Shown: piece after piece, positions 28,380 through 36,677 of the stretch
Layout: the number at the start of each line of letters is the position of its first letter
How positions within the stretch are numbered: the stretch's first letter is position 1
Assembly (NCBI GenBank): GCA_008107755.1
Contig: VIRH01000027.1
Span: forward strand, 33,079 to 97,078
Length of the DNA: 64,000 bases
Direction of reading: 5' to 3'
Origin: Rhodobacterales bacterium
GTDB taxonomy: Bacteria; Pseudomonadota; Alphaproteobacteria; Rhizobiales; Stappiaceae
Made by a program: the position numbers and the translations under genes
Notes under the pieces: generated by a model
Seen by the model: only the letters and a program-made list of their open reading frames with translations
What the model was told of the DNA's origin: nothing
The model's database searches: none

Positions 28380-29441
28380 TTAGCTTAGACCCACCAACCG
28401 CGCATACGCCGCGCAGACACCTTCTTCCGAATAACTCTCCCGAAGAAATGCACCGGCATTTGTTGTGAGGTCCGTCGTCATGTGCGGCGAGTTGATAATC
28501 CGGGTGATGGACGCGCCCAAGCCATCAACATCCGCACAGGGCGAAAGCAGGCCTGTCTTGCCGTGCTCGATCAGCCAGCTTGGCCCGGGCGATGCTGTTG
28601 CGACAACGGGCAGACCAGCGTTCCAGCCCTCCAGGACGACGTTGCCGAGGGGTTCGGCGTCGGCGGGGCAGACGAGGATGTCGGCGGCCTTGAGGAAGGG
28701 CGCGGGGTCACGCTGCCAGCCAAGGAAGTGGGTGCGGTTGCCGACGCCGAGGTCGGCTGCAAGGGCCTTCATGTCGTCCATCAGGTCACCATCGCCGATC
28801 AGCCAGGCGTGGACGCTCTCTGGCAGCTTTGAAAGAGCCCTGATCAGAAGGTCGAAGCGTTTGCGTTCCACGAAGCGGCCAAGAGCGATGAGGATGGTTG
28901 CATCCTGCGGCGTGTCGAAGGCGCTGCGGTCGACAGGTTGAAGATCCGTCGGCAGCGGATCAACGAAATTGCTGATCATGTGCGCCCGGTCCGCCGGCCA
29001 TCCCATTTCGACTGCCTGGCGCACGATTTCCGGCGTGTTGCCGATCAGGTCTTCCACGTTGCCATAGGTGTGGAACCCGTCCGGAAAATCGCCGAGACGC
29101 AGGAAGGTGCGCATGTCGGGACCGGGCTTCGGCAGCCATTTGCTGGCCGGGCTCATCCAGCCGAGCGTCGCACGGGCACCGAATTTGCGGATCTCGCGGG
29201 AAATGTGCCAGCGCACGAAGTGACGCTTGATGTGGGAGCGGCTGAATTTCAGCTCGCGCACGTCGCAATGTTCGGCGAGTTCGTCGCGCCAGGGTCGGTT
29301 CGGACGGATAAACGCGATCTGCCTGACACCGCGCTTGGCGAGTGCCCGCGACAGGCGCACGAAAAAACGTTCGGCGCCGCCGTCGACGCCAAGGTGAATA
29401 TGGGCGAGCCGGCCGGGGGTGGATGGCATCTCAGTGGCCAT
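28380..29441 (-). CDS. glycosyltransferase, GT-B fold (family 4 type)
   Basis: 353 residues (an ATG at 29429 is an alternative start). GT-B architecture with the C-terminal nucleotide-sugar binding region: ILIALGRFVERKRFDLLIRAL, then LVCPADAEPLGNVVLEGWNAGLPVVA, which carries the family E-x7-E pattern. It overlaps the upstream GT2 gene by 11 bases. Both enzymes probably build a surface polysaccharide or lipid-linked glycan; the sugar cannot be told. Confidence 0.85.
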   Translation of the reverse strand: MATEMPSTPGRLAHIHLGVDGGAERFFVRLSRALAKRGVRQIAFIRPNRPWRDELAEHCDVRELKFSRSHIKRHFVRWHISREIRKFGARATLGWMSPASKWLPKPGPDMRTFLRLGDFPDGFHTYGNVEDLIGNTPEIVRQAVEMGWPADRAHMISNFVDPLPTDLQPVDRSAFDTPQDATILIALGRFVERKRFDLLIRALSKLPESVHAWLIGDGDLMDDMKALAADLGVGNRTHFLGWQRDPAPFLKAADILVCPADAEPLGNVVLEGWNAGLPVVATASPGPSWLIEHGKTGLLSPCADVDGLGASITRIINSPHMTTDLTTNAGAFLRESYSEEGVCAAYARLVGLS

Positions 29442-30378
29442 CGATCACATCGTAATAGCCGTGGGTGCTGCCCACGAGGCCCCGCAGGTTGCCAGAGCCT
29501 TTCATGAGGCGGATCAGGCCATAATAATAGAGTTTCTCACCGCGCCGCCTGGCGAACGGCTTCATGACAAATCCGACCACAGTCGCCAGCGTGCCGAAGA
29601 ACATGCGCCGGAAGGACTTCGGGATGAAGTGCAGGGCCGCCTTGAACCGGCCCTCACGCAGCACGACGTTGTACGCGCCGGAGGTAGCGGCCATGTGCAT
29701 GCGGCTCATGAGGCGGCGCGGCGTGACGCGAGAGGCGGGAATATCTTCCTCCACCCAGGCGTCATCGACCCAGATCATCTTCGCTCCGGCAGCATGGGTG
29801 CGGCGGAAGAAGTCGATGTCCTCGCTGCCGAAGGTCAGGCGCTCGTCGAAGCGCAGTCCGAGCCCGTCCGGACGAACGATCCTGGCATGAAGCAGAACGT
29901 TGTTGGTCGGGGCTTCGGTGATGATCGTGCCCGTCGGGCGCGGCTTCAGAAGCTGCGATTTCCACCAGTGTGGCGCGGGCTGTTCATAGATCCGGCGAAC
30001 CGGCCCGTTGCCGACCTCCGCCTGGTGCTCTCGGCAGGCGGACAGCAGTCTTTCGATCCAGTCCGGCTCCGCCCGCTCGTCATCGTCGATCAGGGCGATC
30101 CAGTCAGGCTGATGCTCCAGCGCCGCTTCGAGCGCACTGTTGCGGGCAAATGGGATGCCCTTGCGCGGTTCGTGGTAGAAGAACACCGGGAGCGACAGTT
30201 TCGCTTTCGTCTCTTCAGCGGCGGTGCCGGTGAAATACGGGGCGGGATCATTCTCCACCACGACGATCGACAGTTCCGTTCCCTCTGGCTGGGCCAGACC
30301 GTCGAGGCTTGCAAGGCATGCCTGCAGCATTTTGGGCCGCTGCGCGGTGCACACGGCGATGACCAGTTTCTGGGTCAT
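29431..30378 (-). CDS. family 2 glycosyltransferase
   Basis: 315 residues from the ATG at 30378, where the N-terminus MTQKLVIAVCTAQRPKML starts the GT-A fold directly; upstream in-frame sequence looks non-coding. The metal-binding DDDERAEPDW motif near residue 90 is intact, and the segment FGSEDIDFFRR further on acts as the acceptor/ED motif. Hydrophobic and basic residues near the C-terminus (FFGTLATVVGFVMKPFARR) suggest membrane attachment. It is co-transcribed with the overlapping GT-B gene. Confidence 0.85.
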   Translation of the reverse strand: MTQKLVIAVCTAQRPKMLQACLASLDGLAQPEGTELSIVVVENDPAPYFTGTAAEETKAKLSLPVFFYHEPRKGIPFARNSALEAALEHQPDWIALIDDDERAEPDWIERLLSACREHQAEVGNGPVRRIYEQPAPHWWKSQLLKPRPTGTIITEAPTNNVLLHARIVRPDGLGLRFDERLTFGSEDIDFFRRTHAAGAKMIWVDDAWVEEDIPASRVTPRRLMSRMHMAATSGAYNVVLREGRFKAALHFIPKSFRRMFFGTLATVVGFVMKPFARRRGEKLYYYGLIRLMKGSGNLRGLVGSTHGYYDVIDGH

Positions 30379-30572
30379 GTCAGGGTCTCGGATCGTTGGT
30401 GGGCGTCTCGCCGGTTCGCGCAGGGTTTGGCCCAACTCCCTTTCCGTGTCAAAGGATTTCGCCCGGCGTTTTGCCGAAATTTCCTTTCCAGCATCCGGCC
30501 CCCGCGCTACGCTTTGTCTCTGGCCCTTTGAAAAGCCGCATCGAAGCGGGCCGTGTTTTTGGGAGGAAACAC

Positions 30573-32195
30573 ATGAAGGGAATGATGATGCACCGTCCGC
30601 TGAACATTGCGGACCTCATCACCTTTGCCGCGGAAAATCATCCGCAGGGCGAGATCGTTTCCGTGCGCACGGAAGGCGACATCCATCGCACCACCTATGC
30701 GCAAACGGCAGGGCGCATCGCCCAGCTGGCGCACGGCCTGAAGCACCTCGGGATCGCCCGCGGTGACCGGATCGCGACCCTTGCCTGGAACGGCTATCGG
30801 CATTTCGAGCTTTATTACGCGATCTCCGGCATCGGGGCGGTCTGCCACACGATCAATCCGCGTCTGTCGGCGGAGCAGATGACCTACATCTTCAATCATG
30901 CAAAGGACCGGATGCTGTTCGTCGACACGACATTCTTGCCGATTGTCGAAAACCTGCGGGATCTTTTGCCGACCGGTCTCAAGGTGGTGGTTCTGACCGA
31001 GCGCGCGCACATGCCCGACACGACGCTTGAGGGCGTGCTGTGCTACGAGGATGTGCTGGACGGCGAAGACACGTTATTTTCATGGCCCGAGATTGCCGAA
31101 GATGACGCGGCCGGGCTTTGTTACACCTCCGGCACCACGGGCAATCCCAAGGGAACGCTCTATTCGCACCGCTCGACCGTGCTGCACGCGCTTTATACCT
31201 GCGTCTCGATTCCCCGCCCGCTGAAGGCAGGCAACCGCATTTTGCCGGTGGTGCCGCTGTTTCACGTCAATGCATGGGGGCTGCCCTACAGCGCACCGCT
31301 TGCCGGGGCCAGCCTGATTTTTCCAGGCGGGGGCCTGGATGGCAAAAGCCTGTTCGATCTGATGGACAGCGAAAAGGTCTATTCGGCCTGGGGCGTGCCG
31401 ACGGTCTGGCACGGCCTCCTGAACGAGATCGGCAGGCGGGGCCGACTTCCGGACGGCTTGAAAGACATTGTGGTGGGCGGCTCCGCCGCAACCAGGTCGC
31501 TGATCGAGGACTTCGAGACCCGGGGTGTCAATGTCTGTCACGCCTGGGGCATGACGGAGATGAGCCCGCTCGGCACCCAGTGCAATCTGCCGTCCGCTCT
31601 GGCCGACATCCCTGTCGAGGAGCGCATGCAGCGCAAGCAGTCCCAGGGACGCAGGGTTTTCGGGGTGGAGATGAAGATCGTCGATGATGCCGGCAGACGT
31701 CTGTCGCATGACGGCAGGACGCCCGGCCATCTTCATGTCCGGGGCAATACGGTCACTGCCGGCTACTACGAGGACCCGGAAGCCTCCGCGAAGGTCTTCG
31801 ATGATGACGGCTGGTTCTGTACAGGCGATATCGCCACCATCGATTCCGATGGTTTCCTTCGGATCACCGACCGGTCCAAGGACCTCATCAAGTCGGGCGG
31901 CGAGTGGATTTCATCGCTCGATCTGGAGAACATCGTCATGTCGCATGAAGGCGTTGCCAATTGCGCCGTCATTGCCGTTCCGGATCCCAAGTGGGAGGAG
32001 CGTCCCCTGCTCATCGTGCAGCCACGCGAGGACGCCCAGCCGCAAAAGGAGGATCTCCTGTCGCTGCTTGGCAGCCATGTCGCCAAATGGCAGCTTCCGG
32101 ACGACGTCGTCTTCGTCGAGGAATTGCCGATGACCGCGACCGGAAAGGTTTCCAAGCTGAATCTCAGAAAGCAGTTCCGTGAGAACCGTGGATGA
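30573..32195 (+). CDS. acyl-CoA ligase, AMP-binding family (DmdB-like)
   Basis: 540 residues from the ATG at 30573 with GGGAGGAA just upstream. The P-loop LCYTSGTTGNPKGTLYSH near residue 180, HAWGMTEMSP in the middle, and the C-terminal TATGKVSKLNLRK lysine are all intact. The N-terminus with GEIVSVRTEGDIHRTTY resembles medium-/long-chain fatty acid and 3-methylthiopropionate CoA ligases. It activates a carboxylic acid with ATP and CoA. A nitronate monooxygenase-like gene follows 40 bases later. Confidence 0.87.
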   Translation: MKGMMMHRPLNIADLITFAAENHPQGEIVSVRTEGDIHRTTYAQTAGRIAQLAHGLKHLGIARGDRIATLAWNGYRHFELYYAISGIGAVCHTINPRLSAEQMTYIFNHAKDRMLFVDTTFLPIVENLRDLLPTGLKVVVLTERAHMPDTTLEGVLCYEDVLDGEDTLFSWPEIAEDDAAGLCYTSGTTGNPKGTLYSHRSTVLHALYTCVSIPRPLKAGNRILPVVPLFHVNAWGLPYSAPLAGASLIFPGGGLDGKSLFDLMDSEKVYSAWGVPTVWHGLLNEIGRRGRLPDGLKDIVVGGSAATRSLIEDFETRGVNVCHAWGMTEMSPLGTQCNLPSALADIPVEERMQRKQSQGRRVFGVEMKIVDDAGRRLSHDGRTPGHLHVRGNTVTAGYYEDPEASAKVFDDDGWFCTGDIATIDSDGFLRITDRSKDLIKSGGEWISSLDLENIVMSHEGVANCAVIAVPDPKWEERPLLIVQPREDAQPQKEDLLSLLGSHVAKWQLPDDVVFVEELPMTATGKVSKLNLRKQFRENRG

Positions 32196-32235
32196 CAGGG
32201 CTCCCAGCGCCGGATGGAAAGGCAACGCATCTCGC

Positions 32236-33225
32236 ATGACGACAGACAGAGAACTTCCCGCCGCTCTCGCCAATCTCAGGATCCCGGTGGTGGCGGCGCC
32301 GCTTTTCATCGTGTCCTCCCCGGACCTGGTCATAGCCCAGTGCAAGGCCGGCGTGGTTGGCAGCTTTCCGGCACTCAATGCGCGCGACGAGGCAGGCGGT
32401 TCCGCCATGCTGGAGATCTGGCTCCAGCGAATTACGGAAGAACTCGACAGACACAACCAGCAAAATCCCGATCGTCCCGCCGCGCCTTACGCCGTCAACC
32501 AGATCGTCCACCGGTCGAATGAGCGGCTGGAACGGGATGTGGAGATCTGTGCGCGCTGGAAGGTGCCGGTGTGGATCACGTCCATGGGCGCCAGGGTGGA
32601 GGTGAACGAGGCGGCGCATTCCTGCGGCGGCATCGCTCTGCATGACGTCGTCAACAACACCTATGCCCGCAAGGCGGTGGAAAAGGGCGCGGACGGGCTG
32701 ATTGCGGTGGCAGCTGGCGCGGGCGGCCACGGCGGTCCGCAGTCGCCCTTTGCCCTTGTCGCCGAAATCCGGCAGTGGTTCGACGGCCCGCTTCTGCTGG
32801 CCGGCGCCGTCTCGACCGGTGCGGCATTGCTGGCCGGGCGGGTGCTTGGTGCTGACCTCGGCTATGTCGGCACCCCGTTCGTGGCGACCCGAGAGGCCAA
32901 CGCAGAGGCGGCCTACAAGGACATGCTTGTTGAGGGCGGTGCGGAGGACATTCTGAATTCAGCGATCTTCACCGGACATCCGGCGAATTACCTGAAGGCG
33001 TCGCTGACGCGGTCAGGCCTCGATCCCGCATATCTGCCGACAGACTGGGTCGCATCGGTCCTGCCGGATGACAGCCCGCGGCCGAAGGCCTGGAGGGATA
33101 TCTGGGGAGCCGGCCAGGGCATCGGCGCGATCACGGCGGTCACGGATGCCGCCGGCGTGGTCGAAAGGCTGGAGCGGGAGTACCGCGCCGCCATGGAGCG
33201 CACACGCGAACTGACATCAGCATGA
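32236..33225 (+). CDS. nitronate monooxygenase-like flavoprotein
   Basis: 329 residues from the ATG at 32236; an in-frame GTG at 32179 overlapping the ligase gene is an alternative. It is an FMN TIM barrel of the NMO/2-nitropropane dioxygenase family: LRIPVVAAPLFIVS, the glycine-rich VAAGAGGHGG with the conserved histidine, and LLAGAVSTGAALLAG for FMN phosphate binding. It lies 40 bases after the acyl-CoA ligase, implying one transcript, although the two activities are not obviously linked. It may instead be an enoyl reductase-like member. Confidence 0.86.
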   Translation: MTTDRELPAALANLRIPVVAAPLFIVSSPDLVIAQCKAGVVGSFPALNARDEAGGSAMLEIWLQRITEELDRHNQQNPDRPAAPYAVNQIVHRSNERLERDVEICARWKVPVWITSMGARVEVNEAAHSCGGIALHDVVNNTYARKAVEKGADGLIAVAAGAGGHGGPQSPFALVAEIRQWFDGPLLLAGAVSTGAALLAGRVLGADLGYVGTPFVATREANAEAAYKDMLVEGGAEDILNSAIFTGHPANYLKASLTRSGLDPAYLPTDWVASVLPDDSPRPKAWRDIWGAGQGIGAITAVTDAAGVVERLEREYRAAMERTRELTSA

Positions 33226-33267
33226 GATCCAGACAGACGCTGTTGCGCAGGCGGGCCGTCGGCAGCC

Positions 33268-33732
33268 TCAAGGCTTCGGCGAGGCCTTGGGCGAAAACTG
33301 ACAGCGGTCGGGCTTGATGTCGACAAGCGGCGTGCCGCTCAGGCAGTCGAGGCCGCGCACGATCAGATTGGGCCCTTCCACCGAAACAAGCTTCGCCTTG
33401 ACCGTCCCGATAGGGTTAGGCCGAACGGGCGAGCGCAGGGCAAAAGTGCCGAAAGTGTCTTCGCTATGCCCCGGGTTCTGGATGACGAGGTCGCGGCGGG
33501 ATTTGTCCAGCCAGTAAAGCAGTTCGACTTCATCGTAGGCCTCAATGCCTTTCAGGGCCTGTACCCATGGCTCGAATATCTCCACGCGGCATTCCGGTCC
33601 GTCCTGGCGGCCCTGGCGGGGGCAGTCTTTCCGGTCCGTCCAGGGCGTATGGATCCTGCCGATGAAGTAGAGGCTGGCATCTTCGGGCTCCGGGAGCGGA
33701 AACTTGATTTCGTGCGGACGAATATCGCTCAT
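33268..33732 (-). CDS. trmO: tRNA (N6-threonylcarbamoyladenosine(37)-N6)-methyltransferase TrmO-like
   Basis: 154 residues of the TsaA/TrmO (UPF0066) family: IGRIHTPWTDRKDCPRQG at the start, VELLYWLDKSRRDL in the middle and the signature ALRSPVRPNPIG near residue 105. TrmO methylates t6A37 in threonine tRNAs using S-adenosylmethionine. Length is shorter than E. coli TrmO but usual for this subgroup, and the substrate for short forms is less certain. The next gene upstream on the same strand is a DNA-binding protein 16 bases away. Confidence 0.83.
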   Translation of the reverse strand: MSDIRPHEIKFPLPEPEDASLYFIGRIHTPWTDRKDCPRQGRQDGPECRVEIFEPWVQALKGIEAYDEVELLYWLDKSRRDLVIQNPGHSEDTFGTFALRSPVRPNPIGTVKAKLVSVEGPNLIVRGLDCLSGTPLVDIKPDRCQFSPKASPKP

Positions 33733-33748
33733 TCAATTGTTCCATTCA

Positions 33749-34642
33749 TCAGGCTGACAGCCAGCGAACCGTGCCCGTGTCGTCAAGAGCATAGCCGCCG
33801 AGAGACGCTGCCTTGTCCCGGAAGTGCTGCGTCCGGGCAAAAGCGAAAAGAGTTTGGACCGGCTCTTTGAAATAGGATTTGCGATCGATCAGAAGATCGA
33901 ACTTTTCCTGCCGGAGCGGCACGAAAGCCAGCTTGAACTGTCGTGCCATCGCCTCAAGGCCAAGTGTCGCCTCCGCCTCACCAGCGGCGACGGCGGCCGC
34001 GGCATCGCTCTCCGTATGGGCCGGCCCGTCGCTGCATCTGAAATCGTCCTCCGCAAGGCCGGCCTCCGACACCAGCTGCGAAAACAGCACGCTGGTTCCG
34101 GCACCGGGCTGGCGCAACGCGACACGCCGCCCCTTCAGATCCGCAAGCGAGTGGATTTCGGCCGCAGATTCCTGCGCAACCAGCAAGCCTCGTCGGCGTT
34201 CGGCCCAGGCGACAAGAACCGCGTTGGTAAGCGGCAGCGCGGAAACGGACGCAATGTTCCAGTCGCCCTCCTCAGGCAGGTGAATGCCGGCGAGGGCTGC
34301 ATCTCCAGCGGTGAATTTCTCAAGGCCGTCCCGACTGCCGTTGCACAACGTGGCGATGCCGCAGCCAGAGGCGCGAATGGCCCAGTCCAGAAGCGGATCG
34401 TGCGAGCCGGCCAATACGTTCGGTCGATCCCGACCGGCCGGCTGCCCGTTGCCCTCGATCCAGGATTCGATTTCATTGGCGGGAAAAAGCAGCTTGCCCG
34501 TAATGCGCCGGTGCGGAATTTCTTCGGCCGCGGCAAGATCGTAGACCTTGCGCTCCTTCACCCTGAGAAGGTTCGCAACCTCCCGGGTCGTGAGATATCG
34601 CGGGTCATCGTTTTCGGAATCTTTCACGCCACGTCCTGCCAT
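33749..34642 (-). CDS. excisionase-type HTH protein with PBP-like ligand domain
   Basis: 297 residues from the ATG at 34642. Residues about 10-60 form a MerR/excisionase-like helix-turn-helix (YLTTREVANLLRVKERKVYDLAA). The remainder is a periplasmic-binding-protein-like domain without signal peptide, with AIRASGCGIATLCNGSRDGL and RVALRQPGAGTSVLF, as in one-component regulators that sense molybdate, tungstate or other small anions (PF12727 type). The reading frame stays open upstream to 34990 but that stretch looks non-coding. No transporter is adjacent, so the ligand is unknown. Confidence 0.78.
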   Translation of the reverse strand: MAGRGVKDSENDDPRYLTTREVANLLRVKERKVYDLAAAEEIPHRRITGKLLFPANEIESWIEGNGQPAGRDRPNVLAGSHDPLLDWAIRASGCGIATLCNGSRDGLEKFTAGDAALAGIHLPEEGDWNIASVSALPLTNAVLVAWAERRRGLLVAQESAAEIHSLADLKGRRVALRQPGAGTSVLFSQLVSEAGLAEDDFRCSDGPAHTESDAAAAVAAGEAEATLGLEAMARQFKLAFVPLRQEKFDLLIDRKSYFKEPVQTLFAFARTQHFRDKAASLGGYALDDTGTVRWLSA

Positions 34643-34980
34643 TTCCTGAAATCTAGCCGAGTGCTGCGACCACGTACAGCGAACAGTGACGGAAACGTCG
34701 GTCGCTGTCATCCACGCGGCTGCGTCATCTATCACTCTGATGGTAAAAGGAAAACGCCTCCCGGCGAACCAGCCGGAACTTCCGAAGGGGACGATCGCGC
34801 TGCATGAGCCTGGCTGCCTTTGCACCTTGAGCTGGCGCCGTGCCGTCCCGCAACGCCCTGCTGCAGGCGATCGTTCGGGACCGACAGTTATTTTCACCGT
34901 TCCGCGTATTTCCTTTTTTTTATAGATTTGCCGCACACTCTGCGCGGGTGCGAACGGACGACGCCAACGGGGGAATAAAA

Positions 34981-35502
34981 ATGCCTGCACCTGCTGAGGG
35001 CGTATCAGCGAAATCGGACATGCCGCAATTGCTGCAGATGGACCTGGACATCGGAGACTTCTGCTCCGACTGGTCGCACTGCGATCTGATGTCGGGCTAT
35101 GTCGCGCGCATGGTCAGTCACAACAGGCTGGATTCCGTCCTTTTCGCAAACCTTTATTCTTCCGCCTTGAACGAATTGCTCGAAACGGTCTTCCGGGTGC
35201 ATGGTCAGACCGGCACGCTCCAGTTCTCAGTGCAGCGGCAGGACAATCTCGACCGGGTGGAGCTGGTCTTTCCAGCGGACGACGCCATTTACGGCGTCTA
35301 CAAGGACGCTGTCGCCAAGGCGTCCCACGACAATGCGGAAACCCTCTATCTAGAGGCTCTCTTCGCCGAAACCGAACCCGGGCCCGGCCTGGGGCTCCTG
35401 GAACTTGGTGTGGACTACGGTGCAAGACTGTCCACCGATCGTCACGACGACGGGCGGATGTGTCTGATTGCGGAATTGTCTCTTGAGGGCGAAAAAGAAT
35501 GA
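34981..35502 (+). CDS. HATPase-like partner-switching protein (slr1658/SiaB-like)
   Basis: 173 residues with GGGGGAA before the ATG. The segment ALNELLETVF resembles the N-box and GPGLGLLELGVDYGA the G-box of the slr1658/DUF6272 group, which are degenerate GHKL ATPase folds acting as serine kinases or anti-sigma-like switches. It is the first gene of a five-gene operon; its stop overlaps the next ATG (35499-35502). A second protein of the same type is encoded at 39083. Kinase activity is inferred from the family. Confidence 0.7.
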   Translation: MPAPAEGVSAKSDMPQLLQMDLDIGDFCSDWSHCDLMSGYVARMVSHNRLDSVLFANLYSSALNELLETVFRVHGQTGTLQFSVQRQDNLDRVELVFPADDAIYGVYKDAVAKASHDNAETLYLEALFAETEPGPGLGLLELGVDYGARLSTDRHDDGRMCLIAELSLEGEKE

Positions 35503-36677
35503 TTGCCGAGAATGCGGCCCTGGCATTTGCATGGTCTTACAATGACAACGATCAGGAATTTTCGCTGAAAGGGAGTCTCCGCCCGCAAAAGTCGGATGAA
35601 CTTTCGCTCTGCATGTCCGAACTGGAAGGCTCTGTCGCCAAGGTCAGCGGCAAGTTCTATGTCAATGTGCGGCGACTCGTGCGGATGAACAACGTCGCCT
35701 TTCACGCCCTGGCCTGCAAGATTCTCGACCTTGTCCGCGAACGGGCTGATCTCAGCATCCACGTGACGACATCGAGCGTTGTCGGCTGGGCGACACGGAA
35801 GTTCGCCGTCCTGGAGGCGGTGTCGGACAAGATCACTGTCAGCGAGTATGACAGCGAGTTCTATCCCGGTCAGACGTTTCTGGAGGAGGGCGGGTTCATC
35901 CCGATCCTGCGGACGCAGACAAAGCTGACCTGGCATCACGAGCGCACACTCCTGGCCGACCATGGCCTGAAGCCGGACATGGAGGTTGCCGACATCTGCT
36001 GCGGCATCGGTGACTTCGCCGTGCTGCTGCAGAAGGAATACCGGCCGGCGCGGCTGGTGGCTCTGGATCACAGCCGCTCCAGCCTCGATTATGCCCGCAA
36101 GGTTGCGGGCGAATTCGGTGTGCGCGGTATCGATTATGTCTTCGGCGATGCCTCCGAGATGCTTCTGGAAAGCGACCAGTTCGATTTCGTCACGTGCCGT
36201 CATTCCCTGCAGGTCTTCGACAGGCCGGAGCTGATCCTCAGGGAGCTGTTCCGCATCTGCAAGCCGGGCGGACGGGTCTATGTCACCAACGAAAAGAACT
36301 CCCATTGCCTTGGCGAGCCGAGGGCGGAAACGATCCAGAAGACCTACAACGAGGTCGCACGGCTCTGGGCCCATTTCAACATGGATATCGAACTGGGCCC
36401 AAAAAGCCGCCGTTACCTGATCGAGGCGGGCTTCGATGATATCCGGATGGAATCCTTCATGGTGACCAACCGCGACGGCAACCCGCAGGACTTCGCGGAT
36501 ATCATCCAGTCCTGGGAGAATGTCTATGCCGGGCAGATGGCGGTCCAGCGCGGCGACAGCGAGGAAGAAATCCGCGCCCTGCGCAAGGGGTTCCAGGATC
36601 ACATCTTCGCCGCCCTTCATCCCAAGGGATATGCGGGCTGGCCCGTGTGGGTCGCCTCGGGACGGAAGCCGGCATGA
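35499..36677 (+). CDS. STAS-like domain fused to SAM-dependent methyltransferase
   Basis: 392 residues. Residues about 10-125 align by eye with the STAS protein at 39660: VNVRRLVRMNNVAFHALACKI here against LDLTSLEFLNSSGINLLAKF there. Residues about 150-330 are a class I methyltransferase with motif I VADICCGIGDFAVLL and the acidic residue in LVALDHS, then ELFRICKPGGRVYV. The methyl acceptor is unknown. The position usually phosphorylated in STAS antagonists (Ser) reads as Asn-Asn here, so the domain may be locked in one state. It is coupled by ATGA to both neighbours. Confidence 0.75.
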   Translation: MIAENAALAFAWSYNDNDQEFSLKGSLRPQKSDELSLCMSELEGSVAKVSGKFYVNVRRLVRMNNVAFHALACKILDLVRERADLSIHVTTSSVVGWATRKFAVLEAVSDKITVSEYDSEFYPGQTFLEEGGFIPILRTQTKLTWHHERTLLADHGLKPDMEVADICCGIGDFAVLLQKEYRPARLVALDHSRSSLDYARKVAGEFGVRGIDYVFGDASEMLLESDQFDFVTCRHSLQVFDRPELILRELFRICKPGGRVYVTNEKNSHCLGEPRAETIQKTYNEVARLWAHFNMDIELGPKSRRYLIEAGFDDIRMESFMVTNRDGNPQDFADIIQSWENVYAGQMAVQRGDSEEEIRALRKGFQDHIFAALHPKGYAGWPVWVASGRKPA

